DNA from: Rhizobium sp. CF080
Lineage (GTDB): Bacteria > Pseudomonadota > Alphaproteobacteria > Rhizobiales > Rhizobiaceae
Length of the DNA: 64,000 bases
NCBI RefSeq assembly: GCF_000282095.2
Contig: NZ_AKKC02000008.1
Span: 607,396-671,395, forward strand
Direction: 5' to 3'
The translations under genes and the position numbers were made by a program. The notes beneath the pieces are model-generated. The model made no database searches. It saw only the letters and a list, made by a program, of their open reading frames with translations, and was not told the origin of the DNA. This document shows, in pieces, positions 27,371-35,594 of this stretch; position 1 is the stretch's first letter; each line of letters begins with the position of its first letter.

Positions 27371-28084
27371 ATGATTTTCGACGCCGCACGTCTTTCGCTC
27401 ACCAACCTCTTCGCACCCGAGACCCGTTCCGTCTTCTGGAAGACACTGGGCCTTACCGCCCTCGTGCTGATCGGCATCTGGTTCGGCTTGCGGGAGATCT
27501 TCATCCTCTATGCCTGGCCATGGTTCGCCGCCTTTTTTCCGGACCTTCCGGATTGGGCGGGTTGGCTGACCTTGTTTGCGGCGATCTTTGCCGGCATCGG
27601 GCTGGCGTTGGCGCTCGCGTTGCTGATCGCGCCGATCACCGCTCTCATCGCCGGCCTGTTCCTCGACGATGTCGCGGAAGTCGTCGAAAAGCGCGATTAT
27701 CCCAACGACCCGCCCGGCAAGGCGATGCCGCTCGCCCAGGCGATTATCGGCTCGATCCAGTTCCTGGGCGTCGTCATCGTCGGCAATATCATCGCGCTCT
27801 TCCTGCTGTTCATACCCGGCATCAACCTGATCGCCTTCTTCATGGTGAACGGCTATCTGCTCGGCCGGGAGTTTTTCGAGTTCGCGGCGACGCGGTTCAG
27901 GACGCCTGCGGAAGCGCGTGCCTTCCGCGCCAAACATTCCTCCACCGTGTTCATGGCTGGCCTTTTGATCGCCTGTTTCCTGGCGGTCCCGATCGTCAAC
28001 CTTCTGACGCCGCTGTTCGCCGCCGGCCTGATGGTCCATCTCCACAAGGCGGTCTCGAAACGCGATCCTGGCTTCAAGCTTTAA
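27371..28084 (+). CDS. EI24/CysZ family membrane protein
   Basis: 237-residue integral membrane protein with about four to six hydrophobic segments (for example GLTALVLIGIWFGL, LFAAIFAGIGLALALALLIA, IVGNIIALFLLFIPGINLIA, FMAGLLIACFLAVPIVNLL). The motif RRDYP-like KRDYPNDPPG and GREFFEFAATRF are typical of the EI24/CysZ family; CysZ imports sulfate in enterobacteria, but no sulfur genes are nearby, so transport of sulfate is not claimed. GGAG precedes the ATG 27371. Confidence 0.85.
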   Translation: MIFDAARLSLTNLFAPETRSVFWKTLGLTALVLIGIWFGLREIFILYAWPWFAAFFPDLPDWAGWLTLFAAIFAGIGLALALALLIAPITALIAGLFLDDVAEVVEKRDYPNDPPGKAMPLAQAIIGSIQFLGVVIVGNIIALFLLFIPGINLIAFFMVNGYLLGREFFEFAATRFRTPAEARAFRAKHSSTVFMAGLLIACFLAVPIVNLLTPLFAAGLMVHLHKAVSKRDPGFKL

Positions 28085-28101
28085 GCAGGGGCGTTGCGGC
28101 C

Positions 28102-28905
28102 TTACTCGACGGCCTCGCCGATGAGCTGCTGCGGCAGTTCCACCAATGGCGCCGGCACGTCGACGGTTTTTTCCGGCGAGCGACAGAGATCGGCGATCAC
28201 GCAGCGCTCGCATTCCGGTTTTCGTGCCTTGCAGCAATAGCGCCCGTGCAGGATCAGCCAGTGGTGGGCGTGGAAGAGATACTGGTCGGGGATCACCTTC
28301 AAGAGGTTTTCCTCGACTTCGTCGGGCGTCTTGCCCGGCGCCATCAAGAGCCGGTTGGCGATGCGGAAGACATGCGTGTCGACCGCCAGCGTGGGCACCC
28401 CGAAGGCCATCGACATCACCACATTCGCGGTCTTGCGGCCGACGCCCGGCAGGCGGATCAGCTCCTCGCGCGTCTTCGGCACTTCGGAACCGAACTCGTC
28501 GATCAGCATGCGACAGAGGGCGATGACGTTCTTTGCCTTGTTGCGATAGAGGCCGATCGTCTTGATATATTGGGTGACTCCCTCTTCGCCGAGAGCCAGC
28601 ATTTTTTCAGGCGTGTCGGCAATCTTGAACAGCGCCCTCGTTGCCTTGTTGACGCCGGCATCGGTCGCCTGGGCGGATAATGCCACCGCCACGACCAGCG
28701 TGAACGGGTTCACGTGTTCCAGCTCGCCCTTCGGCTCCGGGCGCTGCACCGAGAAGCGGCGGAAAATCTCCTCCATCTCCGCTTTCGAATAGGCGGATTT
28801 GAAGCGCTTGGGCTTGGGTGCGGCCTTTGGTGCCACTGGACGTTCGCCGGCGTGATTTGACTTTTGCGGGGTGCTGGTTTTGGATTTGATCTTTGGAGTC
28901 GCCAT
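28102..28905 (-). CDS. nth: Endonuclease III (DNA glycosylase/AP lyase)
   Basis: 267-residue base-excision-repair enzyme removing oxidised pyrimidines. The helix-hairpin-helix motif with catalytic Lys is LPGVGRKTANVVM, the catalytic Asp is in VDTHVFRIANR, and the iron-sulfur loop has Cys spacing C-X6-C-X2-C-X5-C (CCKARKPECERCVIADLC). The first 35 or so residues form a Lys/Pro-rich extension not present in E. coli Nth but common in alphaproteobacteria. The start ATG 28905 is 36 bp from the divergent DUF2244 gene. Confidence 0.95.
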   Translation of the reverse strand: MATPKIKSKTSTPQKSNHAGERPVAPKAAPKPKRFKSAYSKAEMEEIFRRFSVQRPEPKGELEHVNPFTLVVAVALSAQATDAGVNKATRALFKIADTPEKMLALGEEGVTQYIKTIGLYRNKAKNVIALCRMLIDEFGSEVPKTREELIRLPGVGRKTANVVMSMAFGVPTLAVDTHVFRIANRLLMAPGKTPDEVEENLLKVIPDQYLFHAHHWLILHGRYCCKARKPECERCVIADLCRSPEKTVDVPAPLVELPQQLIGEAVE

Positions 28906-28941
28906 ATGCCTGTATAGGCATCCCGCAGGAGGGAAATCAAC

Positions 28942-29424
28942 GTGGACGTTTCCGAGGATCAGCCTGTTTTTGCAGCCGAACTGACGCCCTACCGTTCGCT
29001 CGGCAAGACCGGCTTTCGCATCGTTCTGCTGTTGTCGGGCGCGGTCTGCCTCCTCTATGGCGGCTTCTTCCTGATCACCGGCGCTTACCCGATCGGCCTG
29101 TTCTTCGGGCTGGATTTCCTTGGCCTCTATATCGCGCTGAAAATGAGCTACCGGTCGGGGCAGGCCCGCGAGGAAGTCACCGTGTCGCGCAGCAACCTGT
29201 CGATCCGAAAATTCTCGCCGGCGGGGCGGATGGTGGAGCATTGCTTCAACCCGTTCTGGGCGCGTTTCAACGTCCGCCGCCACGAGGAATTCGGCATCAC
29301 GTCGATGTCCGTGACGGGCGAGGGGCGCGGCACCGATATCGGTTCCTTCCTCAATCCGGACGACCGGGAGAGTTTTGCCAAGGCCTTCAAGCGCGCGCTC
29401 GCGACGGTCAAGCAAAGGATCTGA
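28942..29424 (+). CDS. DUF2244 membrane protein
   Basis: 160-residue protein with two central membrane helices (FRIVLLLSGAVCLLYGGFFL and IGLFFGLDFLGLYIALKMSY) between short cytoplasmic ends; the C-terminal half (EEVTVSRSNLSIRKFSPAGR) is soluble and has the DUF2244 pattern NPFWARF and GSFLNPDDRESFAKAF. Function of the family is unknown. It starts with GTG after GGAGGGA and is divergent from nth with a shared 36-bp promoter space, an arrangement often kept in Rhizobiales. Confidence 0.85.
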   Translation: MDVSEDQPVFAAELTPYRSLGKTGFRIVLLLSGAVCLLYGGFFLITGAYPIGLFFGLDFLGLYIALKMSYRSGQAREEVTVSRSNLSIRKFSPAGRMVEHCFNPFWARFNVRRHEEFGITSMSVTGEGRGTDIGSFLNPDDRESFAKAFKRALATVKQRI

Positions 29425-29571
29425 GCCCGGCGAAGAAACGCGCGAAAGGGCAAGAAACGGGTGGTTTCGGCGAAGCCGAAGGGGCATTTAAGCAGCATAC
29501 CAGTTGCACAGCGATCGTTGCGCGCCCAAGGTCCGGTTTGGCCGGTGCGCCCGCTGCAGAGGAGACACGCC

Positions 29572-30453
29572 ATGAATGCTCTCGCCCAGATCAGTTCGCC
29601 GCCCGTCGACGTGACGCCCGATGGTTCCGACTACGAAACCGTCCGCCGCGTCATCGAGATGATCACGCTCGACTACCGCGACCAGCCGTCGCTCGAAGCG
29701 ATCGCTTCCGAACTCGGTCAGTCGCCGACCCAGCTCCAGAAAGTGTTCACCCGTTGGGCCGGCCTGTCGCCGAAGGCCTTCCTTCAAGCCGTCACCCTCG
29801 ACCATGCCAAGCGCCTGCTCGGCAAGGAAGAGCTGCCGCTGCTGGAAGCTTCCTATGAGCTCGGCCTCTCCGGCCCCGGCCGCCTTCACGACCTGTTCGT
29901 CACCCATGAGGCGATGTCGCCCGGCGAATGGAAGGCGCGGGGCGGCGGGCTGACGATCCGCTACGGCTTTCACCCGTCGCCCTTCGGCGAGGCGCTGGTC
30001 ATGGCGACGGATCGGGGCCTCTCGGGCCTCGCCTTTGCCGATCACGGCCATGAACAGGCGGCGCTCGACGACATGATGCGCCGCTGGCCGAACGCCGAAT
30101 ACGTTTCCGACCAGGAGATGACCGCGCCCTATGTCAGCCGCGTCTTCGACCGTGCGAACTGGTCTTGCGACCAGCCGCTGAAAGTTGTGCTCATCGGCAC
30201 CGACTTCCAGGTGCGCGTCTGGCAGAGCCTGCTCAAGATCCCGTTCGGCAAGGCCGTCACCTATTCCGACGTCGCCAACGACATCGGCCAGCCGACCGCC
30301 AGCCGCGCGGTGGGGGCGGCGGTTGGCGCCAACCCGATCTCGTTCGTGGTGCCGTGTCACCGGGCGCTTGGCAAGAGCGGGGCGCTGACGGGGTATCACT
30401 GGGGGCTGACGCGCAAGCGGGCTATTCTGGGGTGGGAAGCGGGGAATGCTTGA
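29572..30453 (+). CDS. Ada-like methylated-DNA-[protein]-cysteine methyltransferase with AraC HTH
   Basis: 293-residue fusion: an AraC-type helix-turn-helix domain (residues about 20-115; EAIASELGQSPTQLQKVFTR) followed by an O6-alkylguanine transferase domain with the methyl-accepting Cys in VVPCHRALG. It repairs O6-methylguanine in a suicide reaction and may regulate its own gene. It lacks the N-terminal Ada zinc domain with its phosphotriester-accepting Cys, so it is a short Ada form. GGAGA precedes ATG 29572. No alkB or alkA gene is adjacent. Confidence 0.92.
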   Translation: MNALAQISSPPVDVTPDGSDYETVRRVIEMITLDYRDQPSLEAIASELGQSPTQLQKVFTRWAGLSPKAFLQAVTLDHAKRLLGKEELPLLEASYELGLSGPGRLHDLFVTHEAMSPGEWKARGGGLTIRYGFHPSPFGEALVMATDRGLSGLAFADHGHEQAALDDMMRRWPNAEYVSDQEMTAPYVSRVFDRANWSCDQPLKVVLIGTDFQVRVWQSLLKIPFGKAVTYSDVANDIGQPTASRAVGAAVGANPISFVVPCHRALGKSGALTGYHWGLTRKRAILGWEAGNA

Positions 30454-30488
30454 GGTGTTTCTTTGGGTGTGGTTTGCCTCACACCCGC

Positions 30489-31472
30489 CTATACTTCTTC
30501 CGCCAGTCTCAGCAATTCCTTTGCCGCCGTCTCATCGGTAATCAGCGTATTGCACCCGACCCTGCGGATCGTAGCGCGGATCGCCACTGCCCGGTGGGCG
30601 CCGCCCGACGACAGCACGATGTGCCTGGCCTTCCTCAGCGTATCCAGATCCACCGACATCACCCGCTCGTTCAGCTTTTGATCCACCGAGCGGCCATCCT
30701 CGTCCAGAAAATTGAACATCGTGTCGCAGACGCAGCCCGCGGCGATCAGCCGGTCGAGCTCCGCCTTGGAGATGAAGCCTTCCGACAGCGAGGTGGAATG
30801 CGGACCGATATCTCCACAGCTCACCACCGCCAGGTCGAGGTTTTCGGCGAGATCGTAGATCGTGTTGAGCCCGCATTGCTCGATCAGCGCCCGCTTGGTC
30901 TTGACCGAGTCGACCAAGAGCGGCGCCAGGAACATGTAGCATTCGGCGCCGAGTTGGCCGGCGAAGCGCCAGGTGTAATCGATCGGGTTGGTCTGGTGCA
31001 CGGCGACGATGCCGCCGAGCAGCGACACGACCTTGCAGTTTTCCCGCCGCGGAGGGCGAAAGCTGCCGAGCGAGGCGGTCATGGTGCGGCCCCAGCCGAC
31101 CCCGATGGTCATGTCGTCCTGCACCACTTCGGAGAGGAACTGCCCGAGCGCCAGCCCGACCGAGCTTGCAAGGGCTGCTGCGCTGTTGTCGCGCGGGGCC
31201 GGCACGACCACGGCCTCGTCCAGCCCGTAGGCCTTTTCCAGCCGGATCGCCAGCTCGACGCAGGTGTCGATCCCTTCGCTGATCCAGATCTGCACTTCGG
31301 AGCGCTTCATCGCCTCGTCGAGCAGGCGGATCACCGTCGAACGGCTCAAGCCCAGCCGTTCGGCGACATCTTTTTGCGTCAATCCCTGGTTATAATAAAG
31401 CCATGCCGCGCGCAGCCGCATGGAGGCGGCTTCGGAATAGGCGGTATGGGTCTCGCGTCTGAGCCTAGCCAA
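30489..31472 (-). CDS. SorC/DeoR-type sugar-binding transcriptional regulator
   Basis: 327-residue regulator with an N-terminal HTH (LTQKDVAERLGLSRSTVIRL) and a SorC-type effector domain (TIGVGWGRTMTASLGSF, VVSLLGGIVAVHQ, LAVVSCGDIGPHS). It starts with TTG after GGGAGG. It is divergent from tal; the 182-bp gap holds nested inverted repeats and a promoter for tal, so control of transaldolase by this protein is likely. The effector is probably a sugar phosphate. It is a different paralogue from the regulator of the polyol operon. Confidence 0.9.
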   Translation of the reverse strand: MARLRRETHTAYSEAASMRLRAAWLYYNQGLTQKDVAERLGLSRSTVIRLLDEAMKRSEVQIWISEGIDTCVELAIRLEKAYGLDEAVVVPAPRDNSAAALASSVGLALGQFLSEVVQDDMTIGVGWGRTMTASLGSFRPPRRENCKVVSLLGGIVAVHQTNPIDYTWRFAGQLGAECYMFLAPLLVDSVKTKRALIEQCGLNTIYDLAENLDLAVVSCGDIGPHSTSLSEGFISKAELDRLIAAGCVCDTMFNFLDEDGRSVDQKLNERVMSVDLDTLRKARHIVLSSGGAHRAVAIRATIRRVGCNTLITDETAAKELLRLAEEV

Positions 31473-31510
31473 CGGGCCTCCCGGGGACGATGGTGGACAA
31501 GCGGAATGAT

Positions 31511-31552
31511 ATTTGTTCCAACTGACACATATGTCAATTCAGAAGAACAAAT
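31511..31552. promoter_or_regulatory. Nested inverted repeats, candidate operator between the SorC-type gene and tal
   Basis: An outer pair ATTTGTTC (31511-31518) / GAACAAAT (31545-31552) encloses an inner pair TGACA (31523-31527) / TGTCA (31532-31536). Both lie directly upstream of the tal -35 box and between the two divergent genes. SorC proteins bind as tetramers to extended palindromes, so this fits their operator type. Confidence 0.55.
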
Positions 31553-31555
31553 GTC

Positions 31556-31585
31556 TTGACTTTTTAACCATCGGTGGGGGATAGT
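31556..31585 (+). promoter_or_regulatory. Predicted sigma-70 promoter of tal
   Basis: TTGACT (31556-31561) and GATAGT (31580-31585) are 18 nt apart, about 70 bp before the tal start codon and immediately after the nested palindromes. Confidence 0.5.
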
Positions 31586-31654
31586 CTTGCCAACGCGCCG
31601 GAGGAGCCAAATCGCGCGACAGGCGTTTAGTTCTCCATATCGAGGAATATTCGG

Positions 31655-32620
31655 ATGACGTCTAAACTAGAGCAGCTTCGTTCCATGACCACGGTCGTTG
31701 CCGATACCGGCGACATCGAGGCGGTCGCCCGCCTGAAGCCCGTGGATTGCACCACCAACCCGACCATCGTCCTGAAAGCGCTCGGCACGCCTGTCTTCGC
31801 CGACAAGGTTCAGGAAGCGATCGCCTGGGGCCGGAAGCAGTCCGGCAACCCGGATGCCGTCGTGTCCGCCGTGGCCGACCGCCTGGCGATCACCGTCGGT
31901 GCCTCGCTCTCCGAACTGGTGCCGGGCCGCGTTTCGACCGAAGTCGATGCCGACCTTTCCTTCGACACGGAAGCATCGATCGCCAAGGCCCGCCAGATCA
32001 TCGCCGCCTACAAGGAGCGCGGCATCGAGCGTGACCGCATCCTGATCAAGCTCGCCTCCACCTGGGAAGGCATCCGCGCCGCCGAAGTGCTGCAGACGGA
32101 AGGCATCGACTGCAACCTGACGCTTCTCTTCAGCCAGGCCCAGGCGATCGCCTGCGCCGAAGCAAAAGTGTTCCTGATCTCCCCCTTCGTCGGCCGCATT
32201 CTCGACTGGTACAAGAAGTCGACCGGCCAGGACTACACAGCCGAGACCGATCCGGGCGTCGTGTCCGTCCGCGCCATCTACAATTACTACAAGTCGAATG
32301 GCATCAAGACGATCGTCATGGGCGCCTCCTTCCGCAATGCCGGCGAAATCGAAGCGCTGGCCGGCTGCGACCGCCTGACGATCAGCCCGGCTCTGCTCGA
32401 CGAACTCGACAAGGATACGGGCACGCTCGCTCGCAAGCTCTCGCCGGAAACCTTCAAGGCCGAGCCTCTCCAGTCGCTCGACGAGAAGGCCTTCCGCTGG
32501 ATGATGAACGAGGACGCCATGGCGACCGAAAAGCTGTCGGAAGGCATCCGCGCCTTCGCCAAGGACCTTGGCGCCCTGCGCCAGATGGTCAAGAAGGAAC
32601 TGACGCTGGCTGCTGCCTGA
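31655..32620 (+). CDS. tal: Transaldolase
   Basis: 321-residue class I transaldolase (TalB length) of the non-oxidative pentose phosphate pathway, transferring dihydroxyacetone from sedoheptulose 7-phosphate to glyceraldehyde 3-phosphate. Visible motifs: VADTGDIEAVARLKPVDCTT with TNPTIVLKA, and the Schiff-base Lys in RILIKLASTWEGIRAAEVL. The end shows the usual KLSEGIRAFAKDL. It is monocistronic with promoter upstream and an intrinsic terminator 24 bp after the stop. Its product links the pentose pathways encoded on both sides. Confidence 0.95.
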   Translation: MTSKLEQLRSMTTVVADTGDIEAVARLKPVDCTTNPTIVLKALGTPVFADKVQEAIAWGRKQSGNPDAVVSAVADRLAITVGASLSELVPGRVSTEVDADLSFDTEASIAKARQIIAAYKERGIERDRILIKLASTWEGIRAAEVLQTEGIDCNLTLLFSQAQAIACAEAKVFLISPFVGRILDWYKKSTGQDYTAETDPGVVSVRAIYNYYKSNGIKTIVMGASFRNAGEIEALAGCDRLTISPALLDELDKDTGTLARKLSPETFKAEPLQSLDEKAFRWMMNEDAMATEKLSEGIRAFAKDLGALRQMVKKELTLAAA

Positions 32621-32644
32621 TCAGGCCGCCTGCGACAGATGCAA

Positions 32645-32668
32645 GGCCCGCCCATGGCGGGCCTTTTT
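32645..32668 (+). terminator. Rho-independent terminator of tal
   Basis: GGCCCGCC (32645-32652) and GGCGGGCC (32656-32663) form a perfect 8-bp stem with a 3-nt loop followed by TTTTT. Confidence 0.88.
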
Positions 32669-32853
32669 GCTTTCCCGATACCGTGAAGATAGGCGTGGAG
32701 CTATAATTTTGCGCCAAGAGCACCGGTCCGGAGGCTATAAAAGCGGGAAAAATTGAATATAGTCAACTTTTGGTTTAACTGAAATTTCAACCGGATCGGT
32801 TAGGCTTATCCCACTTGTCAGAAGCGATATCGCTTGGAGCACGGAGTGGGACT

Positions 32854-34563
32854 ATGGCTGGTGTGCCGTTTGGCCACATATTATCCAACGCCGCCCTATT
32901 GGAGGCGCTGAACAAATCGCAGGCGATCATCGAATTCGACCTCAAGGGCATGATCCTTCATGCCAACGAGAACTTCTGCAAGACGATGGGATACACGCTC
33001 GCCGAAATCGTCGGCAAGCATCACCGTATCTTCGTCGATCCGGCCGAGGCGGGATCGAAGGCCTATGAAGACTTCTGGAAACAGCTCATCAGCGGCCAAT
33101 ACGACCAGCGGCAATACAAGCGCCTGGCGAAAGGCGGCCGCGAGATCTGGATCCAGGCCACCTACAATCCGTTGTTCCGGGGTAAGAAGCCCTTCAAGAT
33201 CGTCAAGCTGGCGACCGATATCACGGCTGCGAAGCAAAGTGCGGCAGAAGACAAGGGAAAGCTCCAGGCCTTGTCGCGCGCCCAGGCCATCATCGAGTTC
33301 ACACCCAGTGGCGAAATACTCACCGCCAACGAGAACTTCCTGAAGACGCTCGGCTATTCGCTCACCGAAATCGTCGGCAAGCACCATTCCATGTTCTGCG
33401 AGCTGGACTATGCGCAGTCCGCAGCTTATCGGACCTTCTGGCAGAATCTCTCCTCCGGCCGGTTCGCCGCCGATCAGTTTACCCGCGTAGCCAAGGGCGG
33501 GCAGAAGGTCTATATCCAGGCCTCCTACAATCCGATCCTCGACGACAGCGGGCGGGTTATCAAGGTCGTCAAGTTCGCGACCGACGTCAGCGAGCGGGTG
33601 ACGGTGGTGAAGGAACTCGGCGCCGGCCTCGCACGCCTTTCGGACTGCAACATCCGGCAGACGATCGACGTGCCCTTCATCGAGGAGTTCGAGCCCCTGC
33701 GGCGCGATTTCAACGCCTCGATCAGCGCATTCCAGGAAACCCTCGTCAATGTGCTGAAGCAGACCAACAGCCTGAACGGCAACAGCCAGGAAATGCACGA
33801 GGCGGCCGATCAGCTCTCGATGCGCACCAAGGAACAGGCCGCTTCGCTCGAGCAGACCTCGGCCGCGCTGGAACAAGTCACCACGACCGTCCGGTCCTCG
33901 ACGATCAGCACGGAAGATACGCGGAAACTCGTCAAGAACGCGCTGCAATCCGCATCGGCCTCGTCATCGGTCGTGGAAGAAACCATCACCGCCATGAAGC
34001 GCATCGAATCCGCCTCCGCCGAGATCAGCCAGATCATCGGCGTGATCGACGAGATCGCTTTCCAGACCAACCTCCTGGCACTCAACGCCGGGGTCGAGGC
34101 TGCCCGGGCGGGCGAAGCCGGCAAGGGCTTCGCGGTCGTCGCGCAGGAAGTGCGCGAGCTTGCGCAGCGCTCCGCCAAGGCCGCCAAGGAGATCAAGGAG
34201 CTTATCGGGAATTCCGGCCGGGAAGTCACCGAAGGAGTTCGCCTCGTCGATGCCACGGGTGACGCCCTTCGCGAAATCGAGCAGTTCGTCGCGTCGATCG
34301 ACAAGAACGTCCAGTCGCTGGCGACCGCCGCCTCGGAACAATCGATCGGCTTGTCGGAGATCAACAACGCGGTATCCCAGATCGACCGCATGACACAGCA
34401 AAACGCCGGCATGGTTGACCATACGACTTACATCAGCGAGCAACTCGCCACGGGAGCTGCAAGCCTCGTCGAGCTCGTCAACCACTTCAAATTGAACCGG
34501 CGCTCCGCCATCCGCGAGCCAGGGTCGGCCGCGGCCACCGCAAGGCCGGTCAGGGCCGCTTGA
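32854..34563 (+). CDS. Soluble methyl-accepting chemotaxis protein with two PAS domains
   Basis: 569-residue chemoreceptor without membrane segments from ATG 32854 (GGAG upstream; TTG 32815 is a less likely start). Two homologous PAS domains lie at about residues 15-125 and 135-250; both contain NENF-K-x-GY-L-EIVGKHH. A HAMP-like linker follows (about 255-320) and then the MCP signalling hairpin with the conserved tip EIAFQTNLLALNAGVEAARA. It probably senses a cytoplasmic redox or energy signal through PAS cofactors and couples to CheW/CheA encoded elsewhere. No C-terminal CheR-binding pentapeptide is evident. Confidence 0.9.
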   Translation: MAGVPFGHILSNAALLEALNKSQAIIEFDLKGMILHANENFCKTMGYTLAEIVGKHHRIFVDPAEAGSKAYEDFWKQLISGQYDQRQYKRLAKGGREIWIQATYNPLFRGKKPFKIVKLATDITAAKQSAAEDKGKLQALSRAQAIIEFTPSGEILTANENFLKTLGYSLTEIVGKHHSMFCELDYAQSAAYRTFWQNLSSGRFAADQFTRVAKGGQKVYIQASYNPILDDSGRVIKVVKFATDVSERVTVVKELGAGLARLSDCNIRQTIDVPFIEEFEPLRRDFNASISAFQETLVNVLKQTNSLNGNSQEMHEAADQLSMRTKEQAASLEQTSAALEQVTTTVRSSTISTEDTRKLVKNALQSASASSSVVEETITAMKRIESASAEISQIIGVIDEIAFQTNLLALNAGVEAARAGEAGKGFAVVAQEVRELAQRSAKAAKEIKELIGNSGREVTEGVRLVDATGDALREIEQFVASIDKNVQSLATAASEQSIGLSEINNAVSQIDRMTQQNAGMVDHTTYISEQLATGAASLVELVNHFKLNRRSAIREPGSAAATARPVRAA

Positions 34564-34632
34564 TATAAGCCCCCTGGTTGGCGGTACTCCGTGACCGGAT
34601 GGCTTTCGAAAGAGGCGCCGCGGCTCTCTTTT

Positions 34633-35457
34633 TTATGCCGGCTGCGGCACCAGCTTGGCAGTGCCTGGCTTTCTGCTGACGAACAGACCGGTTTCCTTCT
34701 CCACCTGGAGCACGCCCTTGCCGCGCTCGAAGGCGGCGGCAATCGCTTTGCGGAACGCGTCAAGTTCAGCTTCGCTGGCGCCGTCACCGGGTGGGTAGGA
34801 GGTCAGCGCCAGAAACACGTCGTCCGGGTCGGTGATCCGCATGTGCGCGGGATGCTGGGAGAAGGTGACGTTGCCGAACCGGGCGCGCATCAGCTCCTTG
34901 GCCTTGTCGTATCCGAAGACGGCCGCGCTCGGATCGAACGGCTCGCTGCCGAACACGGTGGTGAACTCGTAGATCCCGAGCATGTTGCCGGCGCCGTTGG
35001 TGGTGACGGCGAGAAAGCCTCTGGGCTTCAGCACACGGAACATTTCCGCGATGCCGGCCGCCGGATCGGGCAGGTGGTAGAGCATGTGCATGGCGATGAC
35101 CATATCGAAGCTATCGTTCTCGAATGGCATGGCGGCGGCTTCCGCTTGGCGGCCCGTCAACGATCCGAAAGGGAGCTGCGTGCAACGCGCAACGGCCTCC
35201 TCCACCATTCCGGCAGACTGATCGGCGAGCGTCAGGTCGAGATTTTCGGGTACATCCTTGATCACGGATGCCCAGAACCAGGCCGGGCCGCAGCCGATAT
35301 CGAGCACGCGGTCACCCGGACGAAGGGGCAGTTGCCGCGCCACCCAGGGAAACCAGCCGGTTTCGGCAATTGTATATTCCCTGTTGAGGCGCCCACGGGC
35401 CGCCAGCTTTCGGCTGTCGGCATATTGAACGGCGTTGCCCGAAGTTATCGATGACAT
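34633..35457 (-). CDS. Class I SAM-dependent methyltransferase
   Basis: 274-residue methyltransferase with motif I VLDIGCGPAWFWAS, acidic motif LTLADQS, and later MVIAMHMLYHLPDPAAGIAE and LKPRGFLAVTTNG, the UbiE/Methyltransf_11 pattern. Substrate unknown. Its last 12 residues, KPGTAKLVPQPA after Arg-like context, are identical to the end of the unrelated MFS transporter encoded next upstream; the DNA there is a 35-bp near-perfect repeat. It is in the same direction as the MFS gene with a 137-bp gap and may be co-regulated. Confidence 0.88.
   Translation of the reverse strand: MSSITSGNAVQYADSRKLAARGRLNREYTIAETGWFPWVARQLPLRPGDRVLDIGCGPAWFWASVIKDVPENLDLTLADQSAGMVEEAVARCTQLPFGSLTGRQAEAAAMPFENDSFDMVIAMHMLYHLPDPAAGIAEMFRVLKPRGFLAVTTNGAGNMLGIYEFTTVFGSEPFDPSAAVFGYDKAKELMRARFGNVTFSQHPAHMRITDPDDVFLALTSYPPGDGASEAELDAFRKAIAAAFERGKGVLQVEKETGLFVSRKPGTAKLVPQPA
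34637..34671. repeat. 35-bp direct repeat, copy 1 (3' end of methyltransferase gene)
   Basis: Identical at 34 of 35 positions to 35599-35633 and in the same orientation. In both genes it encodes the C-terminal residues KPGTAKLVPQPA in the same frame; only the stop codons differ (TAA here, TGA there). Confidence 0.9.
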
Positions 35458-35594
35458 GGCTTTTCCCGCGTGGCGGCAGCCCGCCTAATGCGATCAAGTA
35501 TCGGACTACGTCGTATCCATCGAATCTCACAGTTTTGCAACGGCAAGTAACATTTCCGGCGGCCAATAACGGCCGCCGGAAGAGTTTGGCGTGA

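Noticed and set aside
28906..29487. In-frame upstream extension of the nth gene
   Set aside because: It would run through the divergent DUF2244 gene, and the added residues have no Nth similarity.
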